64,000 nucleotides of DNA from positions 1-64,000 of the forward strand of contig CBDFHC010000003.1 of the NCBI GenBank assembly GCA_965247585.1, read 5' to 3'. The notes below the pieces were generated by a model. It searched no databases, was not told the origin of the DNA, and saw only the letters and a list, made by a program, of their open reading frames with translations. Positions 33,539 through 43,201 of this stretch are shown piece by piece. A program made the translations under genes and the position numbers. This DNA is from CBDFHC01 sp965247585. Lineage in GTDB: Bacteria; Chloroflexota; Dehalococcoidia; Lucifugimonadales; GCA-2712585. Within the stretch, counting starts at the first letter, position 1, and the number at the start of each line of letters is the position of its first letter.

Positions 33539-34993
33539 ATGAAATTCAAGGACCTGCGGGATTTCATCTCCTTCCTTGAGGGCAAAGGCGAATTACGCCG
33601 TATTTCCACCCCCGTTAGCTGGGACATGGAGATCACAGAGGTGTGCGACCGCGTTGTCAAACGCGGTGGTCCCGCCCTCCTATTCGAAAACGTCACAGGC
33701 TACAACGTCCCCGTGGCCATCAACCTCTTCGGCACCCAGCAGCGCATGGCCTGGGCCCTCGGCGTCGAGCACTTCGACGATCTCGTCGCACGGATAACCA
33801 AACTGCTCGGCCTCATGCAGGGACCACCCCAGGGCTTGGTGGACAAAGTCCGTACCCTCGGGCAGCTTATGAAGGTGGGCTCATTTCAGCCCAAGTCCGT
33901 CCGTACCGCTCCCTGTCAGGAAGTCGTCCTCCAGGGCGACGACATTGACCTCCTCAGCTTCCCCATCCTCAAATGCTGGCCCCAGGATGGCGGCAGGTAT
34001 ATCACCCTCCCACTGGTCATCACCAAAGACCCCCAGACCGGCAGCCGCAACGTCGGCATGTACCGCATGCAGGTCTTCGACCAGCGCACCTGCGGTATGC
34101 ATTGGCAGACCCAAAAGGTGGCCACCCACCACTATCGTCTCAGCGAGGAAGCGGGAAGCGACCGGCTCGACGTCGCCGTGGCCTTGGGCGGAGACCCGGC
34201 CACCATCTGGACCGGCTCCGCGCCGCTTCCGCCGGACATGGACGAGATCATGGTCGCTGGCTTCATCCGTGAAGAAGGCGTCGAAATGGTCAAAGCCAGG
34301 ACCGTGGACCTCGAGGTGCCCGCCCACGCCGAAATAATCCTGGAAGGCTACGTCGTCCCCGGCGAGCAACGCACCGAAGGCCCCTTCGGCGACCATACCG
34401 GCTACTATTCCATGCCAGATGATTACCCCGTTTTCCACGTCACCTGCATCACCCACCGCCGCGACCCTATCTACCCCACCATCATCGTCGGCCGCCCTCC
34501 CATGGAGGACTACTTCATGGGCAAGGTCACCGAGCGCATCTTCCTCCCCATCATGCGAATGGTGCTACCCGAAATAGTTGACATAAACATGCCCGCCGAA
34601 GGCGTTTTTCACAATCTGGTCATCGTCTCCCTGAAAAAGGAGTACCCCGGCCAGGCCCGAAAGGTCATCTACGGCCTCTGGGGTCTGGGGTTAATGACCC
34701 TCGCCAAGACCATCATCGCCGTGGACCACTCCGTCAACGTCCAAGATCTCTCGGAGGTCGCCTGGCGGGTCACCAACAACCTGGACGCCCAGCGCGACAT
34801 TTTCTTCGCCACCGGCCCCGTCGACGACCTCGACCACGCCTCCACCAGCCCCAGGTTCGGCAGCAAAGTTGGCATTGACGCCACCACCAAAGGCCCCGGC
34901 GAAGGCTACCACCGCGGCTGGCCCCCGGACATCGTCATGTCCGACGAGATTAAGGCCCTGGTGGACGGCAAATGGTCCCAGTACGGCATCTAA
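33539..34993 (+). CDS. ubiD: UbiD-family prenylated-FMN decarboxylase
   Basis: The 484 residues begin FKDLRDFISFLEGKGELRR and include GMYRMQVFDQRTCGMHWQ, the catalytic EGPFGDHTGYYS region, and IVGRPPMEDYFMGKVTERIF. UbiD enzymes decarboxylate a prenylated aromatic acid using prenyl-FMN supplied by UbiX, which is encoded at 36247. With UbiA and UbiE in the same run it should serve menaquinone or another quinone. Repeat R1 separates it from ubiA. Confidence 0.93.
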   Translation: MKFKDLRDFISFLEGKGELRRISTPVSWDMEITEVCDRVVKRGGPALLFENVTGYNVPVAINLFGTQQRMAWALGVEHFDDLVARITKLLGLMQGPPQGLVDKVRTLGQLMKVGSFQPKSVRTAPCQEVVLQGDDIDLLSFPILKCWPQDGGRYITLPLVITKDPQTGSRNVGMYRMQVFDQRTCGMHWQTQKVATHHYRLSEEAGSDRLDVAVALGGDPATIWTGSAPLPPDMDEIMVAGFIREEGVEMVKARTVDLEVPAHAEIILEGYVVPGEQRTEGPFGDHTGYYSMPDDYPVFHVTCITHRRDPIYPTIIVGRPPMEDYFMGKVTERIFLPIMRMVLPEIVDINMPAEGVFHNLVIVSLKKEYPGQARKVIYGLWGLGLMTLAKTIIAVDHSVNVQDLSEVAWRVTNNLDAQRDIFFATGPVDDLDHASTSPRFGSKVGIDATTKGPGEGYHRGWPPDIVMSDEIKALVDGKWSQYGI

Positions 34994-35065
34994 CCTGTAA
35001 CCAGTCACGCCGGACAAAGACTTCCTGGAAATAGAGCATGACGCTACCCGTCTTACATACCGCAA

Positions 35066-35185
35066 GGGGGAGTGCAGAGGGGGAACCCCTTCTGCCGGGA
35101 GTTTGAGGGTGTCCCTCAACAATCTCTTTAAATACCGTCCGGGGCGGGCGGGTGGGCACCACCAACCTGTGATTCTCAATCATTT
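35066..35185 (+). repeat. Intergenic repeat R1, copy b
   Basis: The order of parts is as in other R1 copies: GGAGTGCAGAGGGG with its CTTCTGC complement, GAGTTTGAGGGTGTCCCTCA, a TTTAAA spacer, GGCGGGCGGGTGGGCACCACC and CCTGTGATT. The remaining 34994-35359 gap between ubiD and ubiA shows no gene. Confidence 0.85.
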
Positions 35186-35359
35186 GTATCGGCGATACCC
35201 TCCTTTATGGGCGATTGCTCCTGTATTAATCGCAGGAGCCGCCCAAACAACTCCTCCCCTAACAATTGTTACAATATATTCGACCGTCCAGCCGAGCAGC
35301 CCCAATTACCTTCGATAGCTTGAGTTAACGTAGCGCCAGCTAAACAACCAACCTGAACC

Positions 35360-36250
35360 ATGTCCACCTCATCCGTTCACACAACCGCTCCCAGGTCCCT
35401 CCTCGGTAAGCTCCACCTCTTCTCCGCCGCCATCCGGTTCGAGCACACCCTATTCGCCCTCCCCTTCGCCTACATCGGCATGTTCCTCGCCGCCGACGGC
35501 CTACCATCTTTGTCGCAGTTCATCTGGGTCACCGTCGCCATGGGCGGCGCCCGCACCGTGGCCATGACCGCCAACCGCATCGTCCACTCCCGCGAAGACG
35601 CCGCCAACCCCCGCACCGCCGCGCGGCACCTGCCCCGGGGCCTCCTCCAACGCCGGGACATGGCCGTCATCATGCTCCTGGCCATAGGCATCTTCGTCTT
35701 CGCCGCCTCCCAGCTCAACAACCTGGCCTTCGCCCTCTCCCCAGTGGTCGTCGCCATCCTTTTCCTCTACACCTTCGCCAAATACTTCACCTGGACCTCT
35801 CACTTCATCCTCGGCTGGGCCGACGCCATCGCCCCGGCCGCCGCTTGGATAGGCGTCACCGGAACGCTGGAGCCCGAGGCTATTCTGCTGGCGGCCGCCG
35901 TCGCCATGTGGGTCGGCGGCTTCGACATCATTTACGCCTGCATGGACTACGATTTCGACCGCACTTACGGAATCCACTCCATCCCGCGGAGGTTCGGCAT
36001 CGCCGCCGCCCTGTGGTGGGCCCGAGGCATGCACGTCATCACCTCCTCCTGCCTCCTCGCCTTGGGCATCTGGATGGACCTGGGCATCTTCTACTACCTG
36101 GGCTGGGGCATCGCCTCCGCCGTCCTGGTATTCCAGAACTCCCTGGTCAAACCTAACGACCTCTCGAGAGTCCCCCTGGCCGCCCTCAAGCTCAACACCT
36201 ACGTGGGCCTGGCCCTCCTCGTCAGCGTCTCTTTGGCAGTGTTCCTATGA
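35360..36250 (+). CDS. ubiA: UbiA-family aromatic prenyltransferase
   Basis: The 296-residue integral membrane protein with about eight or nine helices attaches the isoprenoid chain to an aromatic acid. The second Asp motif is present (DYDFDRTYGIHSIP, after IIYACM), but the first reads NRIVHSREDAANPRT with His76 where most UbiA enzymes have the first Asp; Asp80 remains. It may be a lineage variant of the MqnP type or reflect altered metal binding. It overlaps ubiX by four bases (ATGA). Confidence 0.88.
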   Translation: MSTSSVHTTAPRSLLGKLHLFSAAIRFEHTLFALPFAYIGMFLAADGLPSLSQFIWVTVAMGGARTVAMTANRIVHSREDAANPRTAARHLPRGLLQRRDMAVIMLLAIGIFVFAASQLNNLAFALSPVVVAILFLYTFAKYFTWTSHFILGWADAIAPAAAWIGVTGTLEPEAILLAAAVAMWVGGFDIIYACMDYDFDRTYGIHSIPRRFGIAAALWWARGMHVITSSCLLALGIWMDLGIFYYLGWGIASAVLVFQNSLVKPNDLSRVPLAALKLNTYVGLALLVSVSLAVFL

Positions 36251-36834
36251 ACCCCGTGGTGGTCGGAATCTCCGGTGCCAGCGGCGCCCTCCTGGCCCAA
36301 AAGACCGTGGACGCCTTCCTGGAGCGCCGCGTCCCCGTCATCCTCGTTTGCACCAACGACGCTAGGCTGGTCTGGAAGCAGGAAATCGACCAGCCCTTCG
36401 CCGAAGCGCTTTCCGCCTGGCGGGAGGACCCCAACTTCCGTGATTACGCCATCAACCAGATGACCGCGCCCATTGCCAGCGGCACCTTTCCCATCAGCGG
36501 AATGGTCGTGGTCCCGTGCAGCATGTCCAGCGTCGCCTCCATGGCCCACGGCATCGCCAACAACCTCTTGCTCCGCGCCGCCGATGTCTGCCTCAAAGAG
36601 CGCCGCTCCCTGGTTCTGGTCCCCCGCGAGACCCCGCTCCATGCCACCCACCTGGACAACCTCGCCCGTCTGGCCCGCATGGGCGTCGTGATAATGCCCC
36701 CGGACCCTCCCTTCTACCTGGGCCTCCGTCTCCTGGACCAGGTGGCGGACTTCTTTGCCCACCGCATCCTCGTCTCCCTGGGCATCAACGATTCCCTCCC
36801 TGAGCGGTACCGCTACCAGGGCGGGGAACCGTAG
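36247..36834 (+). CDS. ubiX: Flavin prenyltransferase UbiX
   Basis: The 195 residues show VVVGISGASGALLAQK at the FMN site, APIASGTFPISGMVVVPCSM and the C-terminal LVPRETPLHATHLDNL. It prenylates FMN to make the cofactor of UbiD. Both ends are tightly packed: ATGA overlap with ubiA and 11 bases to ubiE. Confidence 0.95.
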   Translation: MNPVVVGISGASGALLAQKTVDAFLERRVPVILVCTNDARLVWKQEIDQPFAEALSAWREDPNFRDYAINQMTAPIASGTFPISGMVVVPCSMSSVASMAHGIANNLLLRAADVCLKERRSLVLVPRETPLHATHLDNLARLARMGVVIMPPDPPFYLGLRLLDQVADFFAHRILVSLGINDSLPERYRYQGGEP

Positions 36835-36845
36835 CGAGGAACGCC

Positions 36846-37565
36846 GTGGTTGAGTTGAAAGGCCCCGAGAAGCGCCGCTACGTTGCCGGCATGTTCAGCC
36901 GCATCACCCGCCGCTACGACCTGATGAACACCCTCATGACCCTCGGCATGGACCGTAGCTGGCGGCGTCTGGCCGCCCGCACCGCCGCCGCCGCCCTGCA
37001 AGGCCCCGCCCTGGACGTTGCCACCGGCACCGGCGAGCTGGCCTTCCAGCTAAGCCGCACCCCCGGCGTCATCCAAGTCACCGGTTTGGACCTCCTGGAG
37101 CCCATGCTCTCCGTGGCCCGGCGAAAGGCTTCCTCCGGCAAGGGCGGCGTTCCCGTCTCCTTCGTCCAGGGCGACGCACTGTCACTCCCCTTTCCGGACA
37201 GTACCTTCGCCTGCGTCACCTCCGCTTTCAGCCTCCGCAACATGCCAGACGTTGCGGCATCCCTCAAAGAGATGGTCCGCGTGGTCAGGCCCGGCGGCCG
37301 GGTGCTCTCACTGGAGACCATGCCCTCTGACAAAGGCATCTTCCGCCCCCTGGTCAAGCTCCACTTCAGCACCGTGGTTCCCCTGTTGGGCGGTCTCATC
37401 GCCGGTGATCGCGCCGCCTACACCTACTTGCCCCGCTCCGTTGACGGCTTCCACTCCAGCGGCGCCCTGGCGGACCTCTTCAAGGCATCGGGACTGACCG
37501 GCATCCACCACCGCTCCCTGGCCCTCGGCGCCGTCCACCTCCATTGGGGCGTGAAACCCGCTTAA
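36846..37565 (+). CDS. ubiE: Demethylmenaquinone/ubiquinone C-methyltransferase UbiE/MenG
   Basis: The 239-residue class I SAM methyltransferase has RKVAGMFSRI-like YVAGMFSRITRRYDLMN, ALDVATGTGELAF, and LSLRNMPD-like AFSLRNMPDVAASLKEM. It methylates the prenylated quinol as the last quinone step. GTG start with GAGG upstream. Its stop overlaps that of the convergent OsmC-like gene (TTAA shared). Confidence 0.93.
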   Translation: MVELKGPEKRRYVAGMFSRITRRYDLMNTLMTLGMDRSWRRLAARTAAAALQGPALDVATGTGELAFQLSRTPGVIQVTGLDLLEPMLSVARRKASSGKGGVPVSFVQGDALSLPFPDSTFACVTSAFSLRNMPDVAASLKEMVRVVRPGGRVLSLETMPSDKGIFRPLVKLHFSTVVPLLGGLIAGDRAAYTYLPRSVDGFHSSGALADLFKASGLTGIHHRSLALGAVHLHWGVKPA

Positions 37566-37990
37566 GGCGCCAGCTCCATCTCGTCCACTATCGTTGGCCC
37601 GCCGGACAGCGTCCGGTGTACCGGGCACCGCTGCGCAATCGCCAGCAACCGCTCCACCTGCTCCGGCGCCAGACCGCCCCGCACCACTATGTTCCGTCGA
37701 ATCACGTCGATCATCACATCTTCCTTCTCGTCACACTCCTCGCAGTCCCGCGCATGCACCCGCTGGTGACTCAGCTCCACATTGACCCCTTCCAGGGGCC
37801 ACCCCTTGCGCCGGGCGTACAGCGTAAGGGTCATCGACGTTCAGGCGCCCAGCGCCGAAAGCAACAAATCGTAGGGATCGGGCCCGAGACCGTCACCCGT
37901 CTCCTTCGGCTCATCGGCCACAAACGCATGGCGCCCTGTCGTAACAACCTGCTGCACCTTCCGATAGCTCGCTATCTTAACCGTATCCAT
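37562..37990 (-). CDS. OsmC/YhfA-like selenoprotein with in-frame TGA
   Basis: Reading TGA 37841-37843 as selenocysteine gives 142 residues, normal for OsmC-like proteins. Sec50 falls in LLLSALGA-U-TSMTLTLYARRKGW, exactly where family members have the peroxidatic Cys. The second conserved Cys is at 122 in RCPVHRTL, and a DCEEC pair is at 82-86. OsmC-type proteins reduce organic hydroperoxides. ATG 37990 follows AGGAGGGG. A stem-loop 11-38 bases after the TGA carries a GU loop. Simple gene calling would yield two non-functional halves (37841-38035 and 37562-37834). Confidence 0.87.
37803..37830 (-). promoter_or_regulatory. Putative bacterial SECIS stem-loop of the OsmC-like gene
   Basis: Bases +11 to +38 after the TGA form CCCUU with AAGGG, one A-C mismatch, then CGC with GCG, around a ten-base loop UGUACGCCCG. 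The loop has G-U at +21/+22, the same spacing as in the SelW-like gene. Not tested by folding software. Confidence 0.65.
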
Positions 37991-38031
37991 AGCCCCTCCT
38001 TTTATGTTCCCCATTAACACATATCGGACTG

Positions 38032-38072
38032 CCATTCCAACCCGCTCATCCTGAGAGGCTGTGAGTTTTCAC
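38032..38072 (+). repeat. Intergenic repeat R3, copy at 38 kb
   Basis: It reads CATTCCAACCCGCTCATCCT, then GAGAGGCTGTGAGTTTTCAC. It matches 53930-53972 and in part 19085-19105, always close to an R2 copy. Confidence 0.7.
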
Positions 38073-38173
38073 TTTTCCCGCCTTTTCGGCCTTGGACTCT
38101 CGCAAGTGAAGCTGACGCAAAAGTCACGTCATTCCTATGAAAATAGCACCGTCCCTACCCTAACTGCGCCTAC

Positions 38174-38305
38174 CAAGGAGGAATCCAGAGGGGGATGGCC
38201 CCTGGTAGGCGGGAGTCTGAGGGTGTCCCTCAGAAATTCGTTTCTTAAACCTTCCGGGGCGGGACGGTGGTAACCACCAGCCTGTGATTTGTAATCCCTT
38301 GTAGT
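38174..38305 (+). repeat. Intergenic repeat R1, copy c
   Basis: The second and third hairpins (CTGAGGGTGTCCCTCAG and GGTGGTAACCACC) are kept, but the first is replaced by a different stem, GCCTACCA with TGGTAGGC, between 38167 and 38211. The rest of 38073-38586 shows no gene. Confidence 0.85.
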
Positions 38306-38370
38306 AGCTATCCCGGTCACCATGGCTGATAGCCGCCACACCCTTTTCATCCTCCCTGGTGCTGGACGCC

Positions 38371-38438
38371 ATCATGATAGATTCCGAGTCCGCCCATGAG
38401 CATCGAAGAATCTGGGTGAGGGGGGAGAGCAAGTCCTA
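38371..38438 (+). repeat. Intergenic repeat R2, copy b
   Basis: It reads ATTCCGAGTCCGCCCATGAG, CATCGAAGAATCTGGGTGAG and GGGGGAGAGCAAGTCC, a diverged copy of the element at 46361. It follows R1 copy c as at 45.8 and 46.2 kb. Confidence 0.8.
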
Positions 38439-38586
38439 CCGCGGCGCCCCCTTCGGATTCCAATCCTGGATTTTCATACTCAATGGTGCCGGTGACAGCC
38501 GGCATGGACGATTGATGGTGATTCGACCGTGGAAGGCATTTATGGTTGGTGGATGTCGATACCTGGCTGCAACGTCGTTTAGCTCA

Positions 38587-39060
38587 TCAGCGGACCTTCT
38601 CCCACGCCTTCTCTGCTATCTTGATCAGCTCCTGGGCGCCGGCGTCTCCCTCCAGCGTTACCCTCACAAAGTAGCTCCCCTCTGTAAACACCAGGTAGGT
38701 CCTGTTCCTGCTGCTCAGGTCCTTGAAAATCCCCAGCACGTCATTGCCTATCGGCGGAGCTTCCGCCACCTTCTCCCCCAACGTATCCTGGCTGCCTTTC
38801 AACCGGGCCAGCACCTTCCGCGCCCGTTCCTCGGTCCCCATCATCACCACCGCGTGGTACACCGTGTAGTCCGCGCTGGCCAGCACCGCCTCCGCCGACT
38901 GCTCTCCACCCCCCAGCTCCACCGTCTCCTTCGAAAGCAGCTCAAATCCTCCGGCCAGCTCCTCCGGCGTCAGCAGCCGCTCCTCTATATTTCCGGCGCT
39001 GGAGCACCCCACCAACAGCATCAACAACAACGCGCCGCAGGTTGCCATTACCGCCGTCAT
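38587..39060 (-). CDS. Lipoprotein of unknown function
   Basis: The 157 residues start MTAVMATCGALLLM and have a lipobox LLVGC with Cys about residue 19, so the mature protein is membrane-anchored outside. The rest (EERLLTPEELAGGFELLSKE, TVYHAVVMMGTEERARKVL) resembles no family I recognise, although the alternating pattern suggests an alpha/beta domain. The longer upstream frame is not protein-like. Confidence 0.65.
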   Translation of the reverse strand: MTAVMATCGALLLMLLVGCSSAGNIEERLLTPEELAGGFELLSKETVELGGGEQSAEAVLASADYTVYHAVVMMGTEERARKVLARLKGSQDTLGEKVAEAPPIGNDVLGIFKDLSSRNRTYLVFTEGSYFVRVTLEGDAGAQELIKIAEKAWEKVR

Positions 39061-39226
39061 AACCCCACTCTCACGTCGTAACCTCCACCTGATTCCCCAT
39101 CTTAATGTTCCGCATCCCGGCGCCCTGAACATCTTGAGTGCCCCCACGTTTCACCGCCGCGGCCATCCAATCCCGTGCGTGATTGCCCCCCTATTCGCTT
39201 TAGGGTAATATATAGCAGCCCGGCGG

Positions 39227-39255
39227 TTGACATGTACAACCACCATAAATACTAT
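39227..39255 (+). promoter_or_regulatory. Promoter of the SAM-riboswitch operon
   Basis: A perfect TTGACA at 39227-39232 and TACTAT at 39250-39255 are separated by 17 bases, in an A/T-rich stretch. Transcription would begin about 20 bases before the riboswitch. Confidence 0.6.
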
Positions 39256-39281
39256 TTACCAGTAAAATTTAATATAAAAGA

Positions 39282-39400
39282 CCCTCTTATCCAGAACGGC
39301 TGAGGGATCGGCCCTATGAAGCCTGGCAACCGGCCGCAGACGAAAGTCCGGTGCGGTGCCAATTCCGGCGTCCTTACCGACAGGACGAGAGATGAGGGGG
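39282..39400 (+). promoter_or_regulatory. SAM-I (S-box) riboswitch
   Basis: The 119-base aptamer has all main S-box blocks: CCCTCTTATCCAGA (P1 and kink-turn side), GGCTGAGGGATCGGCCCTATGA, AGCCTGGCAACCGG, GGTGCGGTGCCAATTCCGGC, and GAGAGATGAGGGG closing P1. It senses S-adenosylmethionine and should switch off the operon by terminating when SAM is abundant. It precedes mtnA, with ahcY and metK further down. Confidence 0.95.
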
Positions 39401-39419
39401 GCTCAAACGGGATTTTGAG

Positions 39420-39443
39420 CTTCTCTCTTTGAGAAGTTTTTTT
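39420..39443 (+). terminator. Riboswitch-controlled terminator
   Basis: The stem CTTCTC with GAGAAG and a five-base loop is followed by seven T. A second hairpin (GCTCAAA with TTTGAGC) sits between it and the aptamer and may be the anti-terminator competitor. Confidence 0.85.
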
Positions 39444-39477
39444 ATGCCCACCTTCCCCCATACGAAAGGCAAGCTGA

Positions 39478-40533
39478 TTGGCCGAGATTAACGCCATTGA
39501 ATGGGCCTCGGACAGGCTCAAGCTTCTGGACCAGACCAAGCTTCCCCACCAACAGTTGGTCCTTGAGCTAGACGACTACCGTCAGGTGGTCGCCGCCATC
39601 CGGGACATGCAGATACGCGGCGCGCCCGCGCTGGGCATCGCCGCCGCCTACGCCATGGCCCTCGCCGCCCGTGAGCTCCAGCCAGATGCCCCCTCGGACC
39701 TTCTCTTTAAATTAGAACAAGCCTCTAATGAGATCGTTGCCGCCCGCCCCACCGCCGTCAACGTCGCCTGGGCCGTCCGTCGCATGATGGACATCGCTGG
39801 GTCCTTGCCCAACCCCTCTGACATCCCCCAACGCCTCCTGCAAGAGGCCCTGGACATGCAGCGGGAAGACGTTTCCGCCAACCGCGGCATCGGCATGCAC
39901 GGCGCGGACTTGGTCCCGGAAGGCGGCGCCGTCCTCACCCACTGCAACACCGGAGCCCTGGCCACCGCCGGCTACGGCACCGCCCTGGGCGTCATCCGCG
40001 CCGCCTGGGAGAGCGGCAAGCGCTTCCAGGTCTTCCATACTGAAACCCGTCCCTTCCTACAGGGCGCGCGCCTCACCGCCTGGGAGCTGGTCCAGCTCGG
40101 CATCCCCGCTACCATGGTAGTGGACTCCGCCGCCGGCCTGCTGCTCAAGGACGGCAACATCGGATGCGTCGTCGTCGGCGCCGACCGTATCGCCGCCAAC
40201 GGTGACACCGCCAACAAGATCGGCACCTACACCCTGGCCGTCCTGGCCAAGGAGAACCGGGTGCCCTTCTACATCGCCGCCCCCACGAGCACCGTGGACA
40301 TGGACCTTCCCTCCGGCGACCAGACCCCCATCGAACAGCGGGACCCCTCCGAGGTCACACACCTGGGCGGCATCAGGACCGCCGCCGAGGGCATCGGCAT
40401 CCAGAACCCCGCCTTTGACGTCACCCCCCACCGCTACATCGCCGCCATCATCACCGAGCGCGGCGTCGTCCGCGCGCCCTACGCCGAAAACCTGGCCGCC
40501 GCCGTATTGGGCGCCGGAGCGGCCGCCAGATGA
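39478..40533 (+). CDS. mtnA: S-methyl-5-thioribose-1-phosphate isomerase
   Basis: The 351-residue isomerase of the eIF2B fold has MQIRGAPALGIAAAYAMALA, LTHCNTGALATAGYGTALGV, VFHTETRPFLQGARLTAWEL and VVVGADRIAANGDTANKIGT, with the catalytic Cys in THCNTG and Asp in GADRIA. It acts in methionine salvage from methylthioadenosine. TTG 39478 is the apparent start, with only a weak ribosome-binding site. Confidence 0.95.
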   Translation: MAEINAIEWASDRLKLLDQTKLPHQQLVLELDDYRQVVAAIRDMQIRGAPALGIAAAYAMALAARELQPDAPSDLLFKLEQASNEIVAARPTAVNVAWAVRRMMDIAGSLPNPSDIPQRLLQEALDMQREDVSANRGIGMHGADLVPEGGAVLTHCNTGALATAGYGTALGVIRAAWESGKRFQVFHTETRPFLQGARLTAWELVQLGIPATMVVDSAAGLLLKDGNIGCVVVGADRIAANGDTANKIGTYTLAVLAKENRVPFYIAAPTSTVDMDLPSGDQTPIEQRDPSEVTHLGGIRTAAEGIGIQNPAFDVTPHRYIAAIITERGVVRAPYAENLAAAVLGAGAAAR

Positions 40534-40551
40534 GGACCGTTCACGCTCACC

Positions 40552-41415
40552 ATGCCTGAAGCTCGAATCGGCATTATCGGCGGCAGCGGCCTCTATAAAA
40601 TGGACGGCCTGGAAAACATCCGGGAGTCCAACGTAGAAACCCCTTTCGGCCAGCCCAGCGGACCTATTACCCTGGGGACCATCCAGGACGTTAGCGTCGC
40701 CTTCATTCCGCGTCACGGCGCCGGCCATCACATCTCGCCCACCCGGCTTCCGGTGAAGGCCAACATCTTCGCCCTCAAGACCTTGGGCGTAGAGCGCATC
40801 ATCTCCATCAGCGCCGTGGGCAGCCTCCAGGAAGAATACCGGCCCCTTGACCTGGTCGTTCCCCACCAGCTTATTGATCGAACGTACCAGCGTGACCAGA
40901 CCTTCTTTGACGACGGCGTGGTGGCCCACATCGCCTTCTCCGACCCCTTCTGCTCCGCCCTCAGCGACCTTCTCTACCGAACATCATCGGACACCGGCGT
41001 GCGGGTGCACTCCGGCGGCACCTTGGTCGTCATGGAAGGCCCCGCTTTCTCCACTCGCGCCGAGTCCCACATGTACCGCGGCTGGGGCGCCGATATCATC
41101 GGCATGACCACCCTCCCCGAGGCCAAACTCGCCCGCGAGGCCGAAATCTGCTACTCCACCCTCGCCTGCGTCACCGACTACGATTGCTGGCGCGAGGCCA
41201 CCGAGCCCGTCACCGTGGAAATGGTCATCTCCAACCTGCGCAAAAACGTCTCCGCTTCTCTGCGCGTCCTCCGGGACGTCATTCCCCGCATTCCTCTAGG
41301 GCGAAACTGCGATTGCGGCGCCGCCCTTGAAGACGCCATCCTCACCGCCAAAGAGCACATTCCCCGGGAATTCAAAGAAAAGATGGCCCCTATCATTGGC
41401 CGACACTTGGTTTAG
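40552..41415 (+). CDS. mtnP: S-methyl-5'-thioadenosine phosphorylase
   Basis: The 287 residues show IGIIGGSGLYKMDGL, PRHGAGHHISPTRLPVKAN, GGTLVVMEGPAFSTRAES and GMTTLPEAKLAREAEICYS. It cleaves methylthioadenosine to adenine and methylthioribose-1-phosphate, the MtnA substrate. It begins 18 bases after mtnA in the SAM-riboswitch operon. Confidence 0.95.
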   Translation: MPEARIGIIGGSGLYKMDGLENIRESNVETPFGQPSGPITLGTIQDVSVAFIPRHGAGHHISPTRLPVKANIFALKTLGVERIISISAVGSLQEEYRPLDLVVPHQLIDRTYQRDQTFFDDGVVAHIAFSDPFCSALSDLLYRTSSDTGVRVHSGGTLVVMEGPAFSTRAESHMYRGWGADIIGMTTLPEAKLAREAEICYSTLACVTDYDCWREATEPVTVEMVISNLRKNVSASLRVLRDVIPRIPLGRNCDCGAALEDAILTAKEHIPREFKEKMAPIIGRHLV

Positions 41416-41477
41416 CCCATCATCGGCCGTCAATATTTTCGAAAATAAAGCCACCGATTTATAAGGAGGTCTGAATC

Positions 41478-41831
41478 ATGCCCAGACAGGAGCCCGGAGA
41501 GCCCTACTACCGCGTTGATTCGCCAGAAGCCAAAGCCATCCTTGACAAAGAGGGCGACGCCGCGGTCTTGGTAGATGTACGCCGCCCTGACGAGTGGATC
41601 ACTGGCCACGCCCAGGGCGCCATTCACATTCCCATTGACGACCTGTTGGACAGGATGGACGAGCTTCCCCAGGACAAGAAGCTCCTCTTCATCTGCGCCG
41701 CCGGTGTTCGCAGCGGCCTCGCCTGCGAGGTGGCCGCTTCCGTCGGCCTCTCCCCTGAGTTCCTCTACAACGTTGAGGACGGTACCCCCGCCTGGATTGA
41801 CCACAACCTCCCTACAGACTACGGCCAGTAG
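41478..41831 (+). CDS. Rhodanese-domain sulfurtransferase
   Basis: The 117 residues are a single rhodanese domain: LVDVRRPDEWITGHAQGAIH and the active-site loop FICAAGVRSG with Cys near residue 74. It carries persulfide sulfur. AAGGAGG precedes ATG. It lies between mtnP and ahcY; sulfur transfer in methionine or cyanide/thiocyanate handling would fit, since an enzyme resembling thiocyanate hydrolase is encoded downstream. Confidence 0.9.
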   Translation: MPRQEPGEPYYRVDSPEAKAILDKEGDAAVLVDVRRPDEWITGHAQGAIHIPIDDLLDRMDELPQDKKLLFICAAGVRSGLACEVAASVGLSPEFLYNVEDGTPAWIDHNLPTDYGQ

Positions 41832-41905
41832 GCCAAAGCCAAATGCACGCGGCCCTTCGGCCCGTGCCTGCCTCAGCAACATTCTAATTAAAGGAGTACC
41901 AGCCC

Positions 41906-43174
<1,269 letters not shown>

Positions 43175-43201
43175 AGGAATTCAAACAGGAGCAACCTATC
43201 C

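Noticed and set aside
37841..38035. OsmC halves as two separate genes or as a plain pseudogene
   Set aside because: Only one stop interrupts the frame, it is TGA, and it falls at the single catalytic Cys position with a SECIS-like hairpin after it; random decay would rarely do this.
38359..39081. 240-residue plus-strand frame across repeat R2 and the lipoprotein gene
   Set aside because: It begins in repeat sequence and is antisense to the lipoprotein with its clear lipobox.
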